DNA of 64,000 bases, from positions 101,134,259 to 101,198,258 of the forward strand of contig CM061070.1 of assembly GCA_030762895.1 (NCBI GenBank). Direction: 5' to 3'. The translations under genes and the position numbers were made by a program. Numbering within the stretch: position 1 is the first letter of the stretch; each line of letters starts with the position of its first letter. Shown piece after piece: positions 11,120-23,634 of the stretch. Origin of the DNA: Sophora flavescens. Lineage: Eukaryota; Streptophyta; Magnoliopsida; Fabales; Fabaceae. The notes under the pieces are model-generated. The model did no database searches. It saw only the letters and a list, made by a program, of their open reading frames with translations, and was not told the origin of the DNA.

Positions 11120-13888
11120 ATGATTGATCAGTATAAACATCAACAACTCCGAATTGGATTAGTTTCTCCTCAACAAATAAGTGCTTGGGCAAAAAAAATC
11201 CTACCTAATGGCGAGATAGTTGGGGAGGTAACAAAACCCTATACTTTTCATTACAAAACCAATAAACCTGAAAAAGATGGATTATTTTGTGAAAGAATTT
11301 TTGGGCCTATAAAAAGTGGGATTTGTGCTTGTGGAAATTATCGAGTCATCAGAGATAAAAAAGACGACAAACAATTTTGTGAACAATGCGGAGTAGAATT
11401 TGTTGATTCTCAGATACGTAGATATCAAATGGGCTATATAAAACTGGCATGCCCAGTAACTCATGTGTGGTATTTGAAACGTCTTCCTAGTTATATTGCG
11501 AATCTTTTAGATAAATCTCTTAAAGAATTAGAAGGTCTAGTATACTGCGATGTGTGATTTGATCAAAATTCTTATTGTACAGATTCCGAATGAGAAACTG
11601 TCATTCCATTCAATTGAATTGGGATGCCCTGGATCTGACATGTCTCTTTGGCTGAATAACATGAAGCTCAGAATTATGAGGAGTGTATTGAATACTCCAA
11701 AATAAAAAGGGAATTGGTCTATGGTCCATTCAATAATAGTTGTACCTCGTGAAAAAAAGATTTTTTTTGTGGAATTTAATATTCCATATTTTTATTTTAG
11801 AAAGAACTAAATTTCAGTTCAAATAAGCAAATATATCATGGTTACAGAAGTCCTATCCATCTCATATAGGCTTAAGGACATCATCGTGGCATAACCGTCG
11901 AGGTGAAGTCTAGACCTAAAAGATTGAATGGAATGATACATAGACAAGGAAATCTCTTATGAATTCCAGGATACTCCTTTAATTAGAATTAAATTAAGAG
12001 GATTCCTCATTTGAAGGGGGTAGACTACTCAAGAATTTTACATTTCATTTCTTTTCTGTTGTAATTTAAAATTGGATTGGATAAATAATTCAGAAAATCT
12101 AAATAAAAAGAAGAATGCATCAATGAAATGTTGCTTGGTCTTTATTGTATTGATAACTTGAGTAAAGAGTAAAGCTTTTTTTAGATTAGAGGTTTTATAG
12201 AACTTGAAAGTGGAAACCCCTTTCTTTATCTTTATTTGGTGTAACTACTTAAGCCGGATGAGAGGAAACTTTCACGTCCGATTTTGAAAGGGGGAGATCC
12301 TATTGAATAGGATCCTATCCAAATTTTTTGTTTGCTAGGCCCATAGTTAAAAAACCCACTTTCTTACGATTACGAGTTTCATTCGAATATGAAATCCAAT
12401 CCTGGAAATACAACATCCCACTTTTTTTTACTACCCAAGGTTTCGATATATTTCGAAATCGAGAAATTTCTAGTGGAGCCGATGCTATCTGCGAACAATT
12501 AGCCGATCTGGATTTGAGAATTCTTATTGATTCTTCGTTGGTAGAATGGAAAGAATTAGGGGAAGAGAGATCCACGGACAATGAAAATGAATGGGAAGAT
12601 CGAAAAGTTGGAAGAAGAAAGAATTTTTTGGTTCGACGCATGGAATTAGCTAAGCATTTTATTCGACTAAATATAGAACCAGAATGGATGGTTTTATGTC
12701 TCTTACCAGTTCTGCCTCCCGAATTGAGACCGATTATTCAAATCGACGGGGGTAAACTAATGAGCTCAGATATTAATGAACTCTATAGAAGAGTTGTCTA
12801 TCGGAAGAATACTCTTTTTGATCTATTAACAACAAGTAGATCTACACCAGGGGAATTAGTAATGTGTCAGGAGAAATTGGTACAAGAAGTCGTGGATACG
12901 CTTCTTGATAATGGAATCCGCGGACAACCAATGAGAGACGGTCATAATAAGGTTTACAAATCGTTTTCAGATTTAATTGAGGGCAAAGAGGGAAGATTTC
13001 GTGAGACTCTGCTTGGCAAACAGGTTGATTATTCGGGGTGTTCTGTCATTGTCATAGGTCCATCACTTTCATTACATCGATGTGGATTGCCCCGCTAAAT
13101 AGAAATAGAACTTTTCCAAACATTTGTAATTCGTGGTTTAATTCGAAAACATTTTGCTTCAAACATAGGAGTTGCAAAGAGTAAAATTCAGGAAAAAGAA
13201 CCCATTGTATGGGAAATACTTCAAGAAGTTATGCAGGGGCATCCCGTATTGCTGAATAGAGCGCCCACTCTGCATAGATTAGGCATACAAGCATTCCAAC
13301 CCATTTTAGTCGAAGGGCGCGCTATTTGTTTACATCCATTAGTTTGTAAGGGATTCAATGCAGACGTTGATGGGGATCAAATGGCTGTTCATGTGCCTTT
13401 ATCTTTGGAGGCTCAAGCAGAAGCTCATTTACTTATGTTTTCTCATACGAACCTCTTGTCTCCGGCTATTGGGGAATCGTCGAGGTATTTGTGCAAATAG
13501 GTATAATCCGCGTAATCGCAGAAATTCTAAAAATGAAAGAATTCACGAAAATAACAATAAGTATAAGAAAAAACAAGAAACTTTTTTTTGTAATTCCTAT
13601 GATGCAATTGGAGCTTATCGACAGCAAAGAATCAATTTTGACAGTCCTTTGTGGCTCCGGTGGCGACTAGATCAACGTGTTATTTCGTCAAGAGAAGCTC
13701 CTATCGAAGTTCACTACGAATCTTTAGGTACCTATCATGATATTTATGGGCATTATCTAGTAGTCAGAAGTATAAAAAAACAAATTCGTTGTATATACAT
13801 TCGAACCACTGTTGGTCATATTTCTTTTTATCGAGAAACTGAAAAAGCTATACAAGGATTTTGCCGGGCTCATTCATATGGTATCTAG
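11120..13888 (+). pseudogene. rpoC1: rpoC1 (exons 11120-11551 and about 12330-13888), broken
   Basis: This is the beta' subunit of plastid RNA polymerase. Exon 1 (432 nt) runs from MIDQYKHQQLRIGLVSPQQI to ELEGLVYCD and is open; it includes the CACGNY...CEQCGVEF zinc-binding cysteines. Exon 2 starts FARPIVKKPTFLRLRVSFEY. It has a TAA at 13096-13098 (after HRCGLPR) and a deletion of about 60 nt near 13480 that joins SPAIG to RGICANRYN and shifts the frame. The catalytic NADFDGDQMAVH motif reads NADVDGDQMAVH (Phe to Val), with its three aspartates kept. It lies between rpoB and rpoC2, as in plastomes. Confidence 0.95.
11552..12329 (+). other. rpoC1 group II intron
   Basis: It begins GTGTGATTTGATC at 11552. 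Near 12250-12290 it carries a domain V/VI-like hairpin (AAGCCGGATGAGAGGAAACT followed by TTCACGTCCG). Its presence shows transfer of plastid DNA rather than spliced RNA, and argues against a grass source. The 3' border is placed by the protein frame, within a few bases. Confidence 0.85.
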
Positions 13889-14042
13889 GCTAAGTAAATC
13901 TCGGATACCGGTGTGAATTCAGGTCTTCCCAGTTGGTTCAACTATGATCTTAGTTTATAAATTTCTACGCGAATCAAGATAAAGAAAATGAAGTTTTCCA
14001 ATCATTGACTCAAACCCATTGTCGAACCCCACTGAACGGAAT

Positions 14043-17000
14043 ATGGAGGTACTTATGGCAGAACGGGCCAATCTAGTCTTTCACAATAAAGTGATAGGTG
14101 GAACTGCCATTAAACGACTTATTAGCATATTAATAGATCACTTCGGAATGGCATATACATCACACATCCTGGATCAAGTAAAGACTCTAGGGCTCCATCA
14201 AGCTACTGCTACATCCATTTCATTAGGAATTGATGATCTTTTAACAATCCCTTCTAAGGGATGGCTAGTCAAAGATACTAAACAACAAAGTTTGATTTTG
14301 GAAAAACATCATCATTATGGGAATGTACATGCGGTAGAAAAATTACGGCAATCCATTGAGATATGGTATGCTACAAGTGAATATTTGCGGGAGCTAGGGG
14401 AAATGCATCTCAAGTACACCAATTAGTAGGTATGAGAGGGTTAATGTCGGATCCACAAGGATAAATGATTGATTTACCCATTCAAAGCAATTTACGCGAA
14501 GGACTGTCTTTAACAGAATATATCATTTCTTGCTACAGAGCCCGTAAAGGGGTTGTGGATACTACTGTACGAACATCGGATGCTGGATATCTTACACGCA
14601 GACTTGTTGAAGTGGTTCAACACATTGTTGTACGTCGAACCGATTGTGGTACCATTCAAGGGATTTCGGTGACTACCCGGAATGGAATGATGCTGGAAAG
14701 AATTTTGATCCAAACATTAATTGGTCGTGTATTAGCAGATGATATATATATAGGTTCACGATGCATTGCCATTAGAAATCAAGATATTGGGATTGGACTT
14801 TTCAATCGATTCATAACCTTTCAAACACAACCAATATCTATTCGAACGCCCTTTACTTGTAGGAATACATCTTGGATCTGCCGATTATGTTATGGTTGGA
14901 GTCCTACTCATGGCGACCTGGTGGAATTAGGAGAAGCTGTAGGTATTATCACGGGCCAATCTATTGGAGAACCAGGCACTCAACTAACATTAAGAACTTT
15001 TCATACCGGTGGAGTATTCACAGGAGGTACTGCAGAACATGTGCGGGCCCCTCTAATGGAAAAATAAAATTCAATGAAGATTTGGTTCATCCTACGCGTA
15101 CACGTCATGGGCATCCCGCTTTTTTATGTTATATAGACTTGTATGTAACTATTGAAAGTGACGATATTATACATAAAGTGACTATTCCGTCCAAAAGTTT
15201 TTTATTAGCTCAAAATGATCAATATGTAGAATCAGAACAAGTGATTGCTGAGATTCGCGCGGGAACATACACTTTGAATTTCAAAGAAAGGGTTTGAAAA
15301 CATATTTATTCTGACTCCGAGGGAGAAATGCATTGGAGTACCGATGTGTACCATGCATCCGAATTTGCATATAGTAATGTACATATCTTACCAAAAACAA
15401 GTCATTTATGGATATTATCGGGAAGGTTGTACGGGTCCAGTGCAGTTTCTTTTTCATTCCGCAAGGATCAAGATCAAATGAACATTCATTCTCTTTTTAC
15501 CGGAGAAAGATATATTTCAAACCTTTTAGTAAGGAATGATCAAGTAAAGCATAAATTCTTTAATTTCAATCCTTCTGGTAAAAAAGAAATAGGGATTCCG
15601 GATTATTCAGGATTTAATCAAATCATATGTACGGATCATTGTCATTTTATACATTCTGCTATTTTCCACGATTCTTCGGATTTATTGGCAAAGATGCGAA
15701 GAAATAGATTCATCATTCCATTTCCATTCCAATCGATTCAAGAACGAGACAATGAACTAATGTGCCCTTCCGGTATCGCGATTGAAATACCTATCGATGG
15801 TATTTTTCGTAGAAATAGTATTTTTGCTTATTTCGATGATCCTCAACACATAACGCAGAGTTCGGGAATTCCTAAATATAGCACTATAGGAATTCATTCC
15901 ATTTTTAAAAAATAGGATTTAATTGAGTGTCGAGGCATCAAAGAATTTAAGTCAAAATACCAAATCAAAGTAGATCGATTGTTTTTCATTCCCGAGGATG
16001 TGCATATTTTACCTGAACCCTTTTACATAATGGTATGAAACAATAGTATCGTTGGAGTAGATACACCAATCACATTAAATATAAGAAGTCGAGTAGGTGG
16101 ATTAGTCCGAGTGGAGAAGAAAAAAAACCAGATTGAATTAAAAATATCTTCTGGCAATATGTTCTTTCCTTGAGAGATGGATAAGATATCCCGACACAGT
16201 GGCATCTTGATACCACACGGAGCGTTAAAAAAAATTAAAAATTGGACCTATGTCCAATGGATCCCAACTACCAAGAAAAGTGTTTTGTTTTTGTTCGACC
16301 CGTAATTCTATATGAAATAGCAAACGGTATCAATTTATTAAAACTTTTCTCCCGGGATCTGTTCTAGGAAGGGGATAGTCTGGAACTGAAAGTTCTTAAT
16401 TATATTCTTTATGGAAACGGACAATCAATTCGGGGAATTTCTGACACAAGCATTCAATTAGTTCGGACTTGTTTAGTCTTGAATTGGGATCAGGAAAAAA
16501 AAAGTTCTTCTATAGAAGAGGCTCTCACTTCGTTTGTTGAAGTAAGTACAAATAGTTTGATTGGAGATTTCCTAAGAATTGACTTAGCAAAATCCCATAC
16601 TGGGGATATCAGAAAAAGGAATAATCCGTCTGGTTCAGGATTGATTTTGGATAATGAGTCAGATCGGACCAATATCAATCCATTTTATTCTAGTTATTCC
16701 AAAGAAAAATTTCAACAATCACTTAGCCAAAATCACGGAACGATTCGTATGTTGTTGAATAGAAATAAGAAATGTCGATCTTTGATAATTTTGTCATCAG
16801 CTAATTGTTTTCAAATGGGATCATTCAACGATGTAAAATATCACAATGGGCTAAAAAAGGGAATTCATGAAATTAAAAGATATCCTTTAATTCTAATTAA
16901 GAATTCGTTAGGCCCTTTGGGAATAGCTCGTCAAGTTGCAAATTTGGATTCCTTTTATTGTTTAATAACTCATAATCAGATCTCGATAACTCCAAATTTG

Positions 17001-18057
17001 CAACTTGACAAAGTAAAGGAAACTTTTCAAGTATTGAAATATTATTTAATCGACGAAAACAAGAGAATTTATAAGCCCGATCTATGCGGTAACATCATTT
17101 TAAATCCATTCCGTTTGAATTGGCAATTTTTTCATCCTAATTATTGTGAAAAAACATTTACAATAATTAGCCTTGGGCAATTTCTTTGTGAAAATTTATG
17201 TATAGCTCAAACGAAAAATGGACCACACCTAAAATCGGGTCAAGTTCTAACTGTTCAAATTGATTCTGTAGTAATAAGATCGGCTAACCCTTATTTGGCG
17301 ACTCCAGGAGCAGCTGTTCATGGCCATTATGGGGAAATCCTTTATGAAGGAGATATATTAGTTACATTTATCTATGAAAAATTGAGATCTGGTGATATAA
17401 CACATGGTCTTCCAAAAGTGGAACAGGTATTAAAAGTGCGTTCGATTGATTCAATATCGATGAACCTAGGAAAGAAAGTTGCCACTTGGAACGAGCGTAT
17501 AACAAGAATTCTCGGTATTCCCTGGGGATTCTTGATTGGTGTTGAACTAACTATCGTGCAAAGTCGTATTTCTTTGGTTAATAAAATCCAAAAGGTTTAT
17601 CAATCCCAGGGAGTGCACATCCATAATAGACATATAGAAATTATTGTGCGTCAAATAACATCAAAAGTCTTGGTTTCAGAAGATGGAATGTCTAATGTTT
17701 TTTCACCCGGTGAACTAATTGGATTGTTGCGAGCTGAACGAACGGGGCGTGCCTTGAAAGAAGCGATTTGTTACCGAGCTATATTATTGGGAATAACAAA
17801 AACATCTCTGAATACTCCAAGTTTTATATCCGAAGCGAGTTTCAAGAAACTGCTCGAGTTTTAGCAAAAGCCGCTCTCCAGGGTCGTATCGATTGACTGA
17901 AAGGTCTTAAAGAGAACGTTGTTTTAGGGGGAATGATACCCGTTGGTACCGGATTCAAAAGAATAATACACCGTTCAAGGCAACATAACAAGATTACCTT
18001 GGAAACAAAAAATAATAATGCGATAATTTCTAGGAGCGGATTCATCCCTTTAATTTA
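14043..18057 (+). pseudogene. rpoC2: rpoC2, plastid RNA polymerase beta'' subunit, broken and 3' truncated
   Basis: It starts MEVLMAERANLVFHNKV. After SEYLR, about 73 nt are missing (the frame jumps to GARGNASQVHQLVGMRG read off-frame at 14400). Other lesions: TAA at 14462 in place of Gln, a frameshift near 15050 (RAPSNGK), TGA at 15295, TAG near 15913, and several breaks in 15950-16470. A long open stretch (16479-17864) covers HGHYGEILYEGDILVTFIYE through EDGMSNVFSPGELIGLLRAE. Another frameshift follows near 17845. The last 40 or so residues of the family are absent: after LETKNNN the sequence passes into the rps2 leader. Several stops are CAA/CGA to TAA/TGA changes. Confidence 0.95.
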
Positions 18058-18110
18058 AATGCAGTCATTTAATTTGGTAATAAAAGATAATAAAAAAATT
18101 GTGGGGCTAA

Positions 18111-18821
18111 ATGATAAAAAGATATTGGAACATAACTTTGGAAGAGATGATGGAAGCAGGAGTTCATTTTGGCCATGGTACTCGGAAATGGAATCCGAGA
18201 ATGGCACCTTATGTATCTGCAAAGCATAAGGGTATTCATATTACAAATCTTACTAGAACTGCTCGTTTTTTATCAGAAGCTTGTGATTTAGTTTTTGATG
18301 CAGCAAGTAGAGGAAAACAATTGTTAATTGTTGGTACTAAAAATAAAGCAGCTGATTCAGTAGCGCGGGCTGAAATAAGATCTCAGTGTCATTATGTTAG
18401 TAAAAAATGGCTTGGCGGTATGTTAACGAATTGGTATACTACAGAAACGAGACTTCATAAGTTAAGAGACTTGAGAACGGAACAAAAGACAGGGAGACTT
18501 AACTGTCTTCAAAAAAGAGAGGCCGCTATGTTGAAGAGACAATTATCTCATTTGGAAACATATCTGGGCGGTATAAAATATATGACAGGGTTACCCGATA
18601 TTGTAATAATCGTTGATCAGCAAGAAGAATATACGGCTCTTCAAGAATGTATCACTTTGGGAATTCCAACGATTTGTTTAATCGATACAAATTGTGACCC
18701 GGATCTCGCAGATATTTCGATTCCAGCTAATGATGATGCTATAGCTTCAATCCGATTAATTTTTAACAAATGAGTATTTGCAATTTGTGAGGGTCGTTCT
18801 AGCTATATACGAAATTCTTGA
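18111..18821 (+). pseudogene. rps2: rps2 with one late nonsense codon
   Basis: This is plastid 30S ribosomal protein S2. It starts MIKRYWNITLEEMMEAGVHF and contains GHGTRKWNPRMAPYVS, LLIVGTKNKAADSVARAEIR, KKWLGGMLTNWYTTETRLHK and GLPDIVIIVDQQEEYTALQE. A single TGA at 18771-18773 (where TTA is expected) cuts the last 16 residues. The same frame then reads VFAICEGRSSYIRNS-stop, ending at 18821, which restores the usual length of 236 residues. It is otherwise undamaged. The atpI leader follows. Confidence 0.93.
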
Positions 18822-19076
18822 TTAATAATAAGATAAAATAATAAGATAAAAAAAATGTTGGGTTGGGGGAATTCAGAATTCATAAGATTTATGGAATCGG
18901 TTACTATACTATTACTAAATTGTGAAAAAAAGAAAACGATAAAAAATAATCGGAAATATTATGTGATTAGTCGGCATTCAAAAAAGAAAAGTTAAGTAGA
19001 CAAGTCAAAAAGGAGATAGTTGAATCAAAATAATTCCTTTATCAAGTTTTCTATTTCTTTTAGAGGTCAGAGCAAT

Positions 19077-19444
19077 ATGAATGTTCTATTATGTTCCATC
19101 AACACATTAAAAAGATTATACGATATATCTGCTGTGGAAGTAGGTCAACATTTCTATTGGCAAATAGGGGGTTTCCAAGTACATGCCCAAGTACTTATTA
19201 CTTCTTGGGTTGTAATTGCTATCTTATTAGTTTCAGCCATTCTAGTTGTTCGAAAACCATCCCCACTTTCGGTCAGAATTTCTTTGAATATGTCCTTGAA
19301 TTCATTTGAGACATGAGAAAAACTCATATTGGAGAAGAATATGGTCCGTGGGTTCCCTTTATTGGAACTATGTTTCTATTTATTTTTGTTTCGAGTTGGT
19401 CAGGGGATCTTTTGCCTTGGAAAATCATACAGTTACCTCATGGG
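19077..19444 (+). pseudogene. atpI: atpI, 5' part, cut by an LTR element
   Basis: This is the ATP synthase CF0 subunit a (IV). The start at 19077 follows AGAGCAAT and reads MNVLLCSINTLKRLYDISAV, then HFYWQIGGFQVHAQVLITSW. A frameshift near 19260 is followed by GQNFFEYVLEFI, a TGA in place of Arg, and IGEEYGPWVPFIGTMFLFIF. The frame is cut after IIQLPHG, where a 10-kb retrotransposon begins. The gene resumes at 29492. The proton-channel Arg lies in the downstream half. Confidence 0.93.
19440..19444. repeat. Target-site duplication ATGGG (partner at 29492-29496)
   Basis: ATGGG flanks the element on both sides. Removing one copy plus the element rejoins atpI in frame (LPHG/GEL becomes LPHGEL). 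This fixes the insertion ends exactly. Confidence 0.92.
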
Positions 19445-20056
19445 TGTAACACCCTGTTTTTCGTATGCTTCTTTATCGGTAAATACATGCTTTAATGTAT
19501 TTATTTTCGATAAAATCCAGAAGATGATTTTATTTAAAATAAAATCATTTTCTTGTGTTGTTTTACCATATGAAGTCCCAATAAAATTTTCAGTTGAAAA
19601 TTCAGACGAAAACTGGTCTGGGTTCTCACTACCGGTACAAGTTTACCGAGCTAGAAACAAAATTTTAATTCGTGAACGAGACATTTAGTGTTTTTATGAT
19701 GTTTTGTGTGGGTTTGGTAAATTTTCGAATTTTGTTGTCCGGGAATAAAATATAATATTTTATCCGAACGAAACCTTCAGAAAATACAATCGGATGTGCA
19801 ACCGGTTACGTATTTAAGCAGTTAAAGGAACTCTAAAGGAGGAGAAAAGGCTTGATGGGAAGTCTCATTAAATGTTTATGACACACACTAAGAAAAAGTA
19901 AATCCTTACTTTCCTCCAAAATCTTACTTTTCATCTTTCTCTCTCCAATCACATCACATCACATTAACTCTTTAACCTCTCTACAAGCAACCACCTTCTT
20001 TCTTCTTCTTTCTTCTCTTCTTCGTCTCCAAAACCGTGCCCCCCTCCATCTTACTC

Positions 20057-20064
20057 TATAAATA
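20057..20064 (+). promoter_or_regulatory. Putative LTR TATA box
   Basis: TATAAATA follows a CT-rich tract and is kept in the 3' LTR at 26094-26101. It is a likely Pol II promoter core for this element, about 600 bp into the LTR. Confidence 0.5.
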
Positions 20065-20596
20065 CCACTCATCAACATCACTTCATCACTTTCCTTTCTC
20101 CTACTCCATTAAAACCCTTAAGTTTTCATCTTTTAGTAACTTCAAGCTTCCAAAGCTCTAGTTTTTCTTCTTCTTTTCACTAAGTGTTCTTCATCAAAGT
20201 TGTTCCTCTTGCTTAGGTTAATACTCTCATGTATTCTTTTCTTTAAAAACTTCATCTTTTTCTAAAGTTTCTTCCTTATGTCATATATGAGCTTTTATCT
20301 TCAAAAATCTCTCAAAAATGGTAGAAAACTCCTTTTGAGTTGAAACCAATTTCTATGGTCTTGTATTTACTTGTAGTTTGACATACTAAAAGGTTGTGTA
20401 AAACAAAGTTTCCTAACCTCTACTTTCTAATGAGGCCGAACCATGCATATGGTTTAGATGGATCTTGTTTCAACTTTTACAAATATGAGTTTGTATTTAA
20501 AGATTTGTTTTCCCAAAATGATCATGGACCAAGGCTCCTTTATATTAAAGGATGCTATGTCTAAAGTGTGTGGAAAATTTAAAGATTTTTACTCTA

Positions 20597-20790
20597 CTTT
20601 TATGTCATTTATATTTATGCCATTTACTTTATGTCATTTACTTTATGTCATTTACATTATGTCATTTACTTTTATGTCATTTATATTTATGCCATTTACT
20701 TTATGTCATTTACTTTATGTCATTTACATTATGTCATTTACTTTTATGTCATTTATATTTATGCCATTTACTTTATGTCATTTATGATTC
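20597..20790 (+). repeat. 72-bp minisatellite in the family A LTR
   Basis: Units start at 20597, 20669 and 20741 (period 72) and are built of ATGTCATTTA and ATGCCATTTA sub-repeats. The same array is in the 3' LTR at 26634-26827. Because 72 is a multiple of 3, all frames stay open, which explains spurious ORFs. Confidence 0.85.
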
Positions 20791-22064
20791 ATTTACTTAT
20801 GTCATTATACTTTAATTATTTATAAGCCTATGTTGTTCTTACTTTATGTGCTTATGAGCTTTGTTATTTAAAGTCCTATGTTGCTTTCAAGATGATCATA
20901 GACTTGAGCTCCATAAGTTATTGGATGCTAAAAGGTCTAAGAGATTGGAAGAATTTAAAGATTTCTATCATAAAAACCCAAGGATGGCCGAATCTTAAAG
21001 GTTATGGACCTAGGGTGTTTCATTTTTCATTTATCCAAAGTGATCATGGTTTTGAGCTCCTTACTATTAATGGATGCTAAAACAAAGAGATTGGAAAGTT
21101 TAAATGTTCCTAGCCTATTTTATTGGTCAAGACCGAATCTCCATCAAGTGTAACTTGGTGGGATTTTTGTTCAAACTTTGTTTAAAGTAATCATGTTTTA
21201 AACTCCTAGCACTTAAGGATCATAAATCCCTAAGTTCATTGTGCTTTGGAAACTTCTAGCCCTAAGTTCTCGATTGAGTTCTAATCCTTTGAACCTTGTG
21301 TCTTGAAACCTAGACTTTCATCCTAACCAACCTTGAAGAACGTCCGCGAAACTGTTTATTTTCTTGCATTCTCTTACCTTTTTAAGGTAAGAGGGGATTT
21401 CCTAAAGATATTCAATAACTGTATGCATGTGTGTATGTGTTTAATTGGATATTTACATGTTGATTGAGCTTACTTGATTATCTAATGTACTTGAACTGTT
21501 ATGCTATTATCTGGTGTTGAACTGTACTTGTTCTAAATGATATAATGCATATATGTGATGAACTGCTTCAACTGTGATATTAGCATTGAACTGATGATAT
21601 ATACTGTTGATTGATTAAAAGTTTGCTAAGCCAGACGTGCATCTGTGCTCAACCATAATAAGGATTAAAAACCTTAATAAGCTTTGAAGATGAAGGGATT
21701 GGTGTTCTTTTCCAAAATCTCTCTAAACTTAAAATACTTGTTTTAATTGTTGAAATGGTTTTGGTGTACTATTGTTGTACAAGAGAAAAATCCTTTTCAA
21801 ACTATGTGTCTTCAAGTGAAAACGTTCAAGATTATTTGGCAATATCCTATCGGGGGAAATATTTCAAAGAAAAAAGAATTTCAAAGATGATTTATAAAAG
21901 ATTTTCAAAGAAAAGGTTTTTCCTAAATATTTTAGAAACTTTCCGATAACCTGGATAGGTTATTGAGGACTCGGTTTTGAATTTGTTTTTCACTGAACGA
22001 AAAATAAGTACTTATGAAAGATAATCTAGTACGCGAGACGTCGCCTCTAGTATTCAGTGATGCA

Positions 22065-22240
22065 CACGTGATCTTGAATCAATGTTAATTCGGGACTACG
22101 AGTCCTGGTTATGATGTTATGGCACGTGATCTTGGATCAGTGTTAATTCGGGACTACGAGTCCTGGTTATGATGTTATGGCACGTGATCTTGGATCAGTG
22201 TTAATTCGGGACTACGAGTCCTGGCTATGATGTTATGGAT
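22065..22240 (+). repeat. Three 58-bp tandem repeats, each with a CACGTG G-box
   Basis: CACGTGATCTTG recurs at 22065, 22123 and 22181, each followed by GGGACTACGAGTCCTGG, itself a hairpin. The array is conserved in the 3' LTR (28102, 28160, 28218). CACGTG is the core bound by plant bZIP and bHLH factors. Confidence 0.8.
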
Positions 22241-23454
22241 TGAGAGTCCAATTCTCGAAATTGAGGACAGTTCGTTCTGATTTCGTTGTGATGGACTTAG
22301 GTCCTAATCACGTTGTGTTGGACTGTGTATTCTAACCGCGTGTGATGAACATGATTAAGGGTGAAGGTTGTTTTCTACGACCACAAGCCTAGGACTGGTG
22401 CATCGGTCTCGGGCGTTGTGATTGAGCATTCGGACTGCGTGTCCTATGCTTCTAAGTTTTCAAGTGATGGGGAAATGATGATTAAGTCGTTAGCTTCGAT
22501 CTGCGACAGCGAAAAAGAATGAACACAAAGAAAACCTTTTAAATAAAATATTTTCTCATGTGCATTTCCCCAAGCAGACGTGCTATTGATGAATAAATCA
22601 GATACAAAAGATGGTATCTAGGAGTCTGTCCATGTAAACCGAGTGAAGAGGCACATGTGACGTTGCTCGTCCTGAGACCTTAATGCATGAGGGTAAGGAA
22701 GCAACTGCCCGGTGGGATAGAGATTGACTAACTCTAATTCTTCTCCAGTGAAAAACGGTGTTGATATCTCATGAGATTAAGTTAGAGCCTGATATTGAAG
22801 TGCCATGCATATTTTCAAAGATCGACTGTGCGGGCTTGAGACCTTTTGATATAACACTGTTATATTGTGTATATGCATGATTTAACTGCTTATATGATTC
22901 TATGATGTATGTATCATGTATATGGTTGTTGTGGGATATATCTTATGATGGTATCTCACTCTTACAATTATATCAGGTCTCTTCGGGTTTTGCTGTAGTA
23001 CCTTGGTACTCTAGTGTCGATGTTGCAGAGGAGTCTTTCTAAGTCAATTGAAGACCTAGTGTTAGTGGTTGGGAAAGTATTCCGATTGGGGTCTCTCCAA
23101 TTAATATTTGATAGAATGACCAGCTTAGGAGTCTGAGTTGGGTTGTATATCTAAAGAGGTCGGTAAAAATAGTGTGATATACATCCATCTATAGTTTGAA
23201 CTTTTCTTCCGAAAGTGGAAACTTAGAGAAACGTTGTATGTCATGGTAACTTTGTTACGAACATGACTTTACATTTTAAATGTATGTATGATGGATTTCA
23301 GATTTATCCTTATAGAAGAAAATTTTATGCCCCAGTTTTCTGACTTAAGAGAAAACAAATTTTCCGAAAGCAACCAGCAAATATTCTTTTAATTTAAATT
23401 CCGCATGTGTTACGTAAGTAATGCCCCGAGGGGGGGGGGGGGGGCGTTACAAGG

Positions 23455-23466
23455 TGGTATCAGAGC
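23455..23466 (+). other. Primer-binding site, tRNA-iMet
   Basis: TGGTATCAGAGC lies 3 nt after the 5' LTR. It is complementary to the 3' end of initiator tRNA-Met, the usual minus-strand primer of many plant Ty3/gypsy elements. Confidence 0.9.
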
Positions 23467-23634
23467 TCGTCGAGTCTTTCGAGATCTTTGGGAAATAGGT
23501 CTGTTGTGTTGACATTGTGTTTTCTCTGAGTTAAGTATTATTCGGATTACTTCTTAGAAGTAATGTGTGTTGATACGCTTTTACACGTTTCATTTCCTGG
23601 TTGTGGCCTGACTGATTTGTTTGGCAGGTCAGTT

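Larger units (their letters stand above)
19445..23451 (+). repeat. 5' LTR (family A)
   Basis: It runs TGTAACACCCTGTTTTTCG...GGCGTTACA. Inside are a 25-nt near-palindrome (19524-19548), a TATAAATA box at 20057-20064, a 72-bp minisatellite (20597-20790), a palindromic GACGTC at 22037-22042, three 58-bp repeats with CACGTG (22065-22240) and a run of 15 G near the 3' end (23430-23444). The small ORFs in it are low-complexity and not genes. Confidence 0.93.

Noticed and set aside
20458..20825. Hydrophobic repeat proteins (MSFTLCHL-type) in three frames
   Set aside because: They are translations of a 72-bp minisatellite in the LTR and occur identically in the second LTR.
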